Shown here one piece after another: positions 62,256-64,000 of a stretch of DNA of 64,000 nt. The notes below the pieces were generated by a model. That model saw only the letters and a program-made list of their open reading frames with translations. It did not search any database and was not told where the DNA came from. Every line of letters begins with the position of its first letter. Within the stretch, counting starts at the first letter, position 1. Both the position numbers and the translations under genes were made by a program. Source of the stretch: Bacteroidaceae bacterium (GTDB taxonomy: Bacteria; Bacteroidota; Bacteroidia; Bacteroidales; Bacteroidaceae); assembly GCA_017416705.1 (NCBI GenBank), contig JAFQBG010000003.1, positions 62,001 through 126,000 on the forward strand, read 5' to 3'.

Positions 62256-62795
62256 TTATTTCCAATGTTTTTCCCATTCTTTTTCTGCTCCAATGTTCAA
62301 TAATCGGTGTAGCTGGAATAGATAATCGGATAGGCGGTTTATATATTCTATTACTTTGTTTGGTATTTCTGCTGTTTGCGACAGGGTTATTATGCGTCGT
62401 TCGGCACGACGACACACTGCGCGACATAGGTTGGCTTGCATGCTTGCTGCGTTTCCTATGGGCAACAGGAATTGGTGCATTGGTTGCAGTTGTGCGCTTA
62501 TGCGGTCTATCTCATTTTCCAGTTGTGTTATGCCTTCTTGGGTAATGGGGCATGTACATTCTTGCTCTTGTGCTAGGTAGCAACCTATTGTGAATATGTT
62601 GTTTATGGTGTTGGTGACGATGGTTTTCTGCTCGCTGTCGTGAATGGCTGTGGCAAGCAGCCCCAAGTGTGCATTCAATTCGTCGAGTGTGCCGTATGCC
62701 TCAACTCGCGGATGGTCTTTGCTCACTCTGCTACCCCCGGCAAGGAGCGTGGTTCCGTTGTCGCCTGTACGGGTATATATGGTTGTTTTTTTCAT
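62256..62795 (-). CDS. Cob(I)alamin adenosyltransferase (PduO type)
   Basis: A 179-residue ATP:cob(I)alamin adenosyltransferase that makes adenosylcobalamin. The N-terminus has IYTRTGDNGTTLLAGGSRVSK and RVEAYGTLDELNAHLGLLA near 30-48. The C-terminal half has ANLCRAVCRRAERRIITL near 118-135 with the conserved R-x2-R-x2-E-R pattern, all typical of the PduO trimer. It overlaps the next gene by 4 bases and is co-transcribed with it. Confidence 0.92.
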   Translation of the reverse strand: MKKTTIYTRTGDNGTTLLAGGSRVSKDHPRVEAYGTLDELNAHLGLLATAIHDSEQKTIVTNTINNIFTIGCYLAQEQECTCPITQEGITQLENEIDRISAQLQPMHQFLLPIGNAASMQANLCRAVCRRAERRIITLSQTAEIPNKVIEYINRLSDYLFQLHRLLNIGAEKEWEKHWK

Positions 62796-63415
62796 TTGAA
62801 TAGGAATGTGTAGTGCTGTTTTCTGAACGTAGGGTTAAAAAGCAATATTCCGCAGCTGTACATGTCTATGCTTATTACCACTTGTGTCTGTGCTATGGTT
62901 TTTTTCCATATTTCTTTTATGTTGCGGTTCTTGCGTATTCCTTCAACGATAATTACAGAGTGTTTGTTTGTGTGTGGCAATGATTTTTGTAGAATTTCTT
63001 GCATGCTATCGGGGTCGCCAATGTATAAAAGGCCTATTTCCTCTACTTTTTTCAGAATGGCGTCGATGTCTTTTTCGACTATTTTGTTGGGGATTTCTAC
63101 ATGGCTTTTGTGTGTTTCCGGCAGGTAGCATGGGGTGTTGCTGTTGGCTGTCGATATGGCTTTTGCTGTTGCTTCGTCTTGTGTCAATAATATTATATTA
63201 CGTGCCTTGGTGTGGTTGGCTATGCGGAACAGACGACGGCAATGCGCTGCGCTGTGTTTTTTTTCTTTTTTGGCTGTTTGGTTTATTTGCGTATAGGCAT
63301 AGTAGGGCAGTGTCTCACGTAATACGTGCATGACAAAAAAAAAGGCGGCAGGGGATTGTACTCCATATCCCCTGTTGTGCCTGAGTCTGTTTATTATTTC
63401 GCGTATGCCTATCAT
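62792..63415 (-). CDS. SAM-methyltransferase-like protein
   Basis: A 207-residue protein. It opens REIINRLRHNRGYGVQSPAAFFFVM, and the YGVxSPxAF block followed by YYAYTQI is typical of a Bacteroidota family annotated as class I methyltransferase-like. A Rossmann-like pattern follows (RNIILLTQDEATAKAI, LLYIGDPDSMQEIL, HSVIIVEGIRKN), but the usual glycine-rich SAM motif is weak. It may have lost methyl transfer or bind another ligand. It sits between metK and the adenosyltransferase, 9 bases after metK, which hints at a SAM-related job. Confidence 0.65.
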   Translation of the reverse strand: MIGIREIINRLRHNRGYGVQSPAAFFFVMHVLRETLPYYAYTQINQTAKKEKKHSAAHCRRLFRIANHTKARNIILLTQDEATAKAISTANSNTPCYLPETHKSHVEIPNKIVEKDIDAILKKVEEIGLLYIGDPDSMQEILQKSLPHTNKHSVIIVEGIRKNRNIKEIWKKTIAQTQVVISIDMYSCGILLFNPTFRKQHYTFLFK

Positions 63416-63424
63416 GGCTGTTCT

Positions 63425-64000
63425 TTAAAGTGAAAATGCCGATTTTATTTTATCTACATAATCGAGCTTCTCCCATGTGAACAGTTCCACTGTTACGCTT
63501 CGTGTGTCGAGGTATCGCGATGTGAAGACTTTTTCTACTGTGACGGGGGTGCGTCCCATGTGTCCGTATGCGGCGGTTTCGCTGTATATGGGGTTACGTA
63601 GTTTCAGTCGTTCCTCAATGGCTTTTGGACGAAGGTCGAATATGGTTGCTATTTTGCGTGCTATTTCGCCATCGTTCATGTTCACTTTGGCTGTACCGTA
63701 TGTATCGACAAATATGCTTACGGGCTCGGCTACTCCAATGGCATAGGATAGCTGTATGAGCACTTCGTCGGCTACTCCTGCTGCTACAAGGTTTTTGGCT
63801 ATGTGGCGTGCTGCATATGCCGCACTGCGATCGACTTTGCTGGGGTCTTTACCGCTGAATGCTCCTCCGCCATGTGCTCCTTTGCCTCCGTAGGTATCTA
63901 CTATTATTTTACGTCCGGTGAGTCCTGTGTCGCCATGGGGGCCTCCAATTACGAATTTGCCTGTGGGGTTTACATGGTATTTTATGTCGTTGCCAAATAG
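63425..64000 (-). CDS. metK: S-adenosylmethionine synthetase, partial (runs off the window)
   Basis: The C-terminal 191 codons are present; the gene continues beyond base 64000. Reading the minus strand gives [20 protein letters not shown] near the edge and then [20 protein letters not shown], with [20 protein letters not shown]. These are the conserved [23 protein letters not shown] and [15 protein letters not shown] blocks of MetK. The tail [19 protein letters not shown] is a little unlike E. coli but normal for the phylum. The enzyme makes SAM from methionine and ATP. Confidence 0.93.
   Translation of the reverse strand, partial: LFGNDIKYHVNPTGKFVIGGPHGDTGLTGRKIIVDTYGGKGAHGGGAFSGKDPSKVDRSAAYAARHIAKNLVAAGVADEVLIQLSYAIGVAEPVSIFVDTYGTAKVNMNDGEIARKIATIFDLRPKAIEERLKLRNPIYSETAAYGHMGRTPVTVEKVFTSRYLDTRSVTVELFTWEKLDYVDKIKSAFSL

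Noticed and set aside
1-64000. CRISPR arrays, insertion sequences, prophage and tRNA/rRNA genes
   Set aside because: No regularly spaced repeats, transposase or phage motifs, or tRNA/rRNA signatures were seen anywhere in the window.

Overview
The window looks like chromosome from a gut- or oral-type Bacteroidales bacterium (phylum Bacteroidota). The evidence is a complete porP-gldK-gldL-gldM-gldN (porPKLMN) type IX secretion/gliding-motor operon, gldH beside a PSP1-domain ricT homologue, a SusC-like TonB-dependent receptor with a carboxypeptidase-regulatory-like N-terminus, -7 promoter elements of the form TAnnTTTG, few Shine-Dalgarno sequences, and many phylum-typical families (DUF2723, YfhO, DUF5009, DUF2059, DUF805, DUF2795). 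No rRNA, tRNA, CRISPR array, transposase, integrase or phage structural gene was seen.

Layout. 1-12.6 kb, plus strand: the 3' end of metG, then a surface-glycan or protein-glycosylation locus with two MOP-type flippases, three glycosyltransferases, a YfhO-type giant membrane protein, an ArnT/PMT-like membrane glycosyltransferase, a hexapeptide acyltransferase and an embedded aminopeptidase P. 12.7-16.5 kb, plus strand: housekeeping genes metF, holB, ricT, gldH. 16.5-23.8 kb, minus strand: the cell-elongation operon mreB-mreC-mreD-mrdA(PBP2)-rodA, preceded by purH. 24-35.5 kb: nadB, dacB (plus strand), queG, a NodB-type deacetylase, a DUF2723/GT117-like membrane protein, priA and aquaporin. 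35.6-43.9 kb, minus strand: an MscS channel, a small outer-membrane barrel protein and the T9SS operon. 43.9-53.8 kb, minus strand: an envelope-maintenance set with a TonB C-terminal-domain protein, two DUF805 membrane proteins, a DUF2059/MORN-repeat protein, a flotillin with its NfeD/YqiJ partner, a DUF2059 protein and a TonB-dependent receptor. 54-56 kb: a DUF5009 acyltransferase and a TauE/SafE permease. 56-62 kb: an AT-rich accessory island. 61.9-64 kb, minus strand: conserved genes again (metK, a methyltransferase-like protein, cobalamin adenosyltransferase, a DUF2795 protein).

The accessory island (about 56.0-61.97 kb) is the most unusual part. It holds two small signal-less proteins that could be antibacterial effectors, one with a DUF5675/L,D-transpeptidase-like His...GC motif and one with a DUF6973-like His-rich motif. 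Around them are several lipoproteins or secreted proteins that would suit periplasmic immunity. Both effector families also occur nearby as broken 3' tails. A 227-bp promoter/leader sequence is duplicated at about 97% identity, once in front of the intact DUF6973-like gene and once in front of a chimeric scar. The last nine codons of the conserved DUF2795 gene are repeated exactly (27 bp) 1.25 kb away, on the far side of the effector-lipoprotein pair. That is the footprint expected of cassette insertion at the 3' end of a conserved gene. I read the region as a hot spot that gains and loses small effector/immunity cassettes. The function is inferred; the repeats and broken tails are read directly from the sequence.

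Working together: MreBCD-PBP2-RodA, PBP4 (dacB) and the mechanosensitive channel/aquaporin serve the cell wall and osmotic balance. The glycan locus and the DUF2723 protein serve surface-polymer or protein glycosylation. The T9SS operon exports and anchors surface proteins. The DUF2059/MORN/flotillin block probably maintains the envelope.
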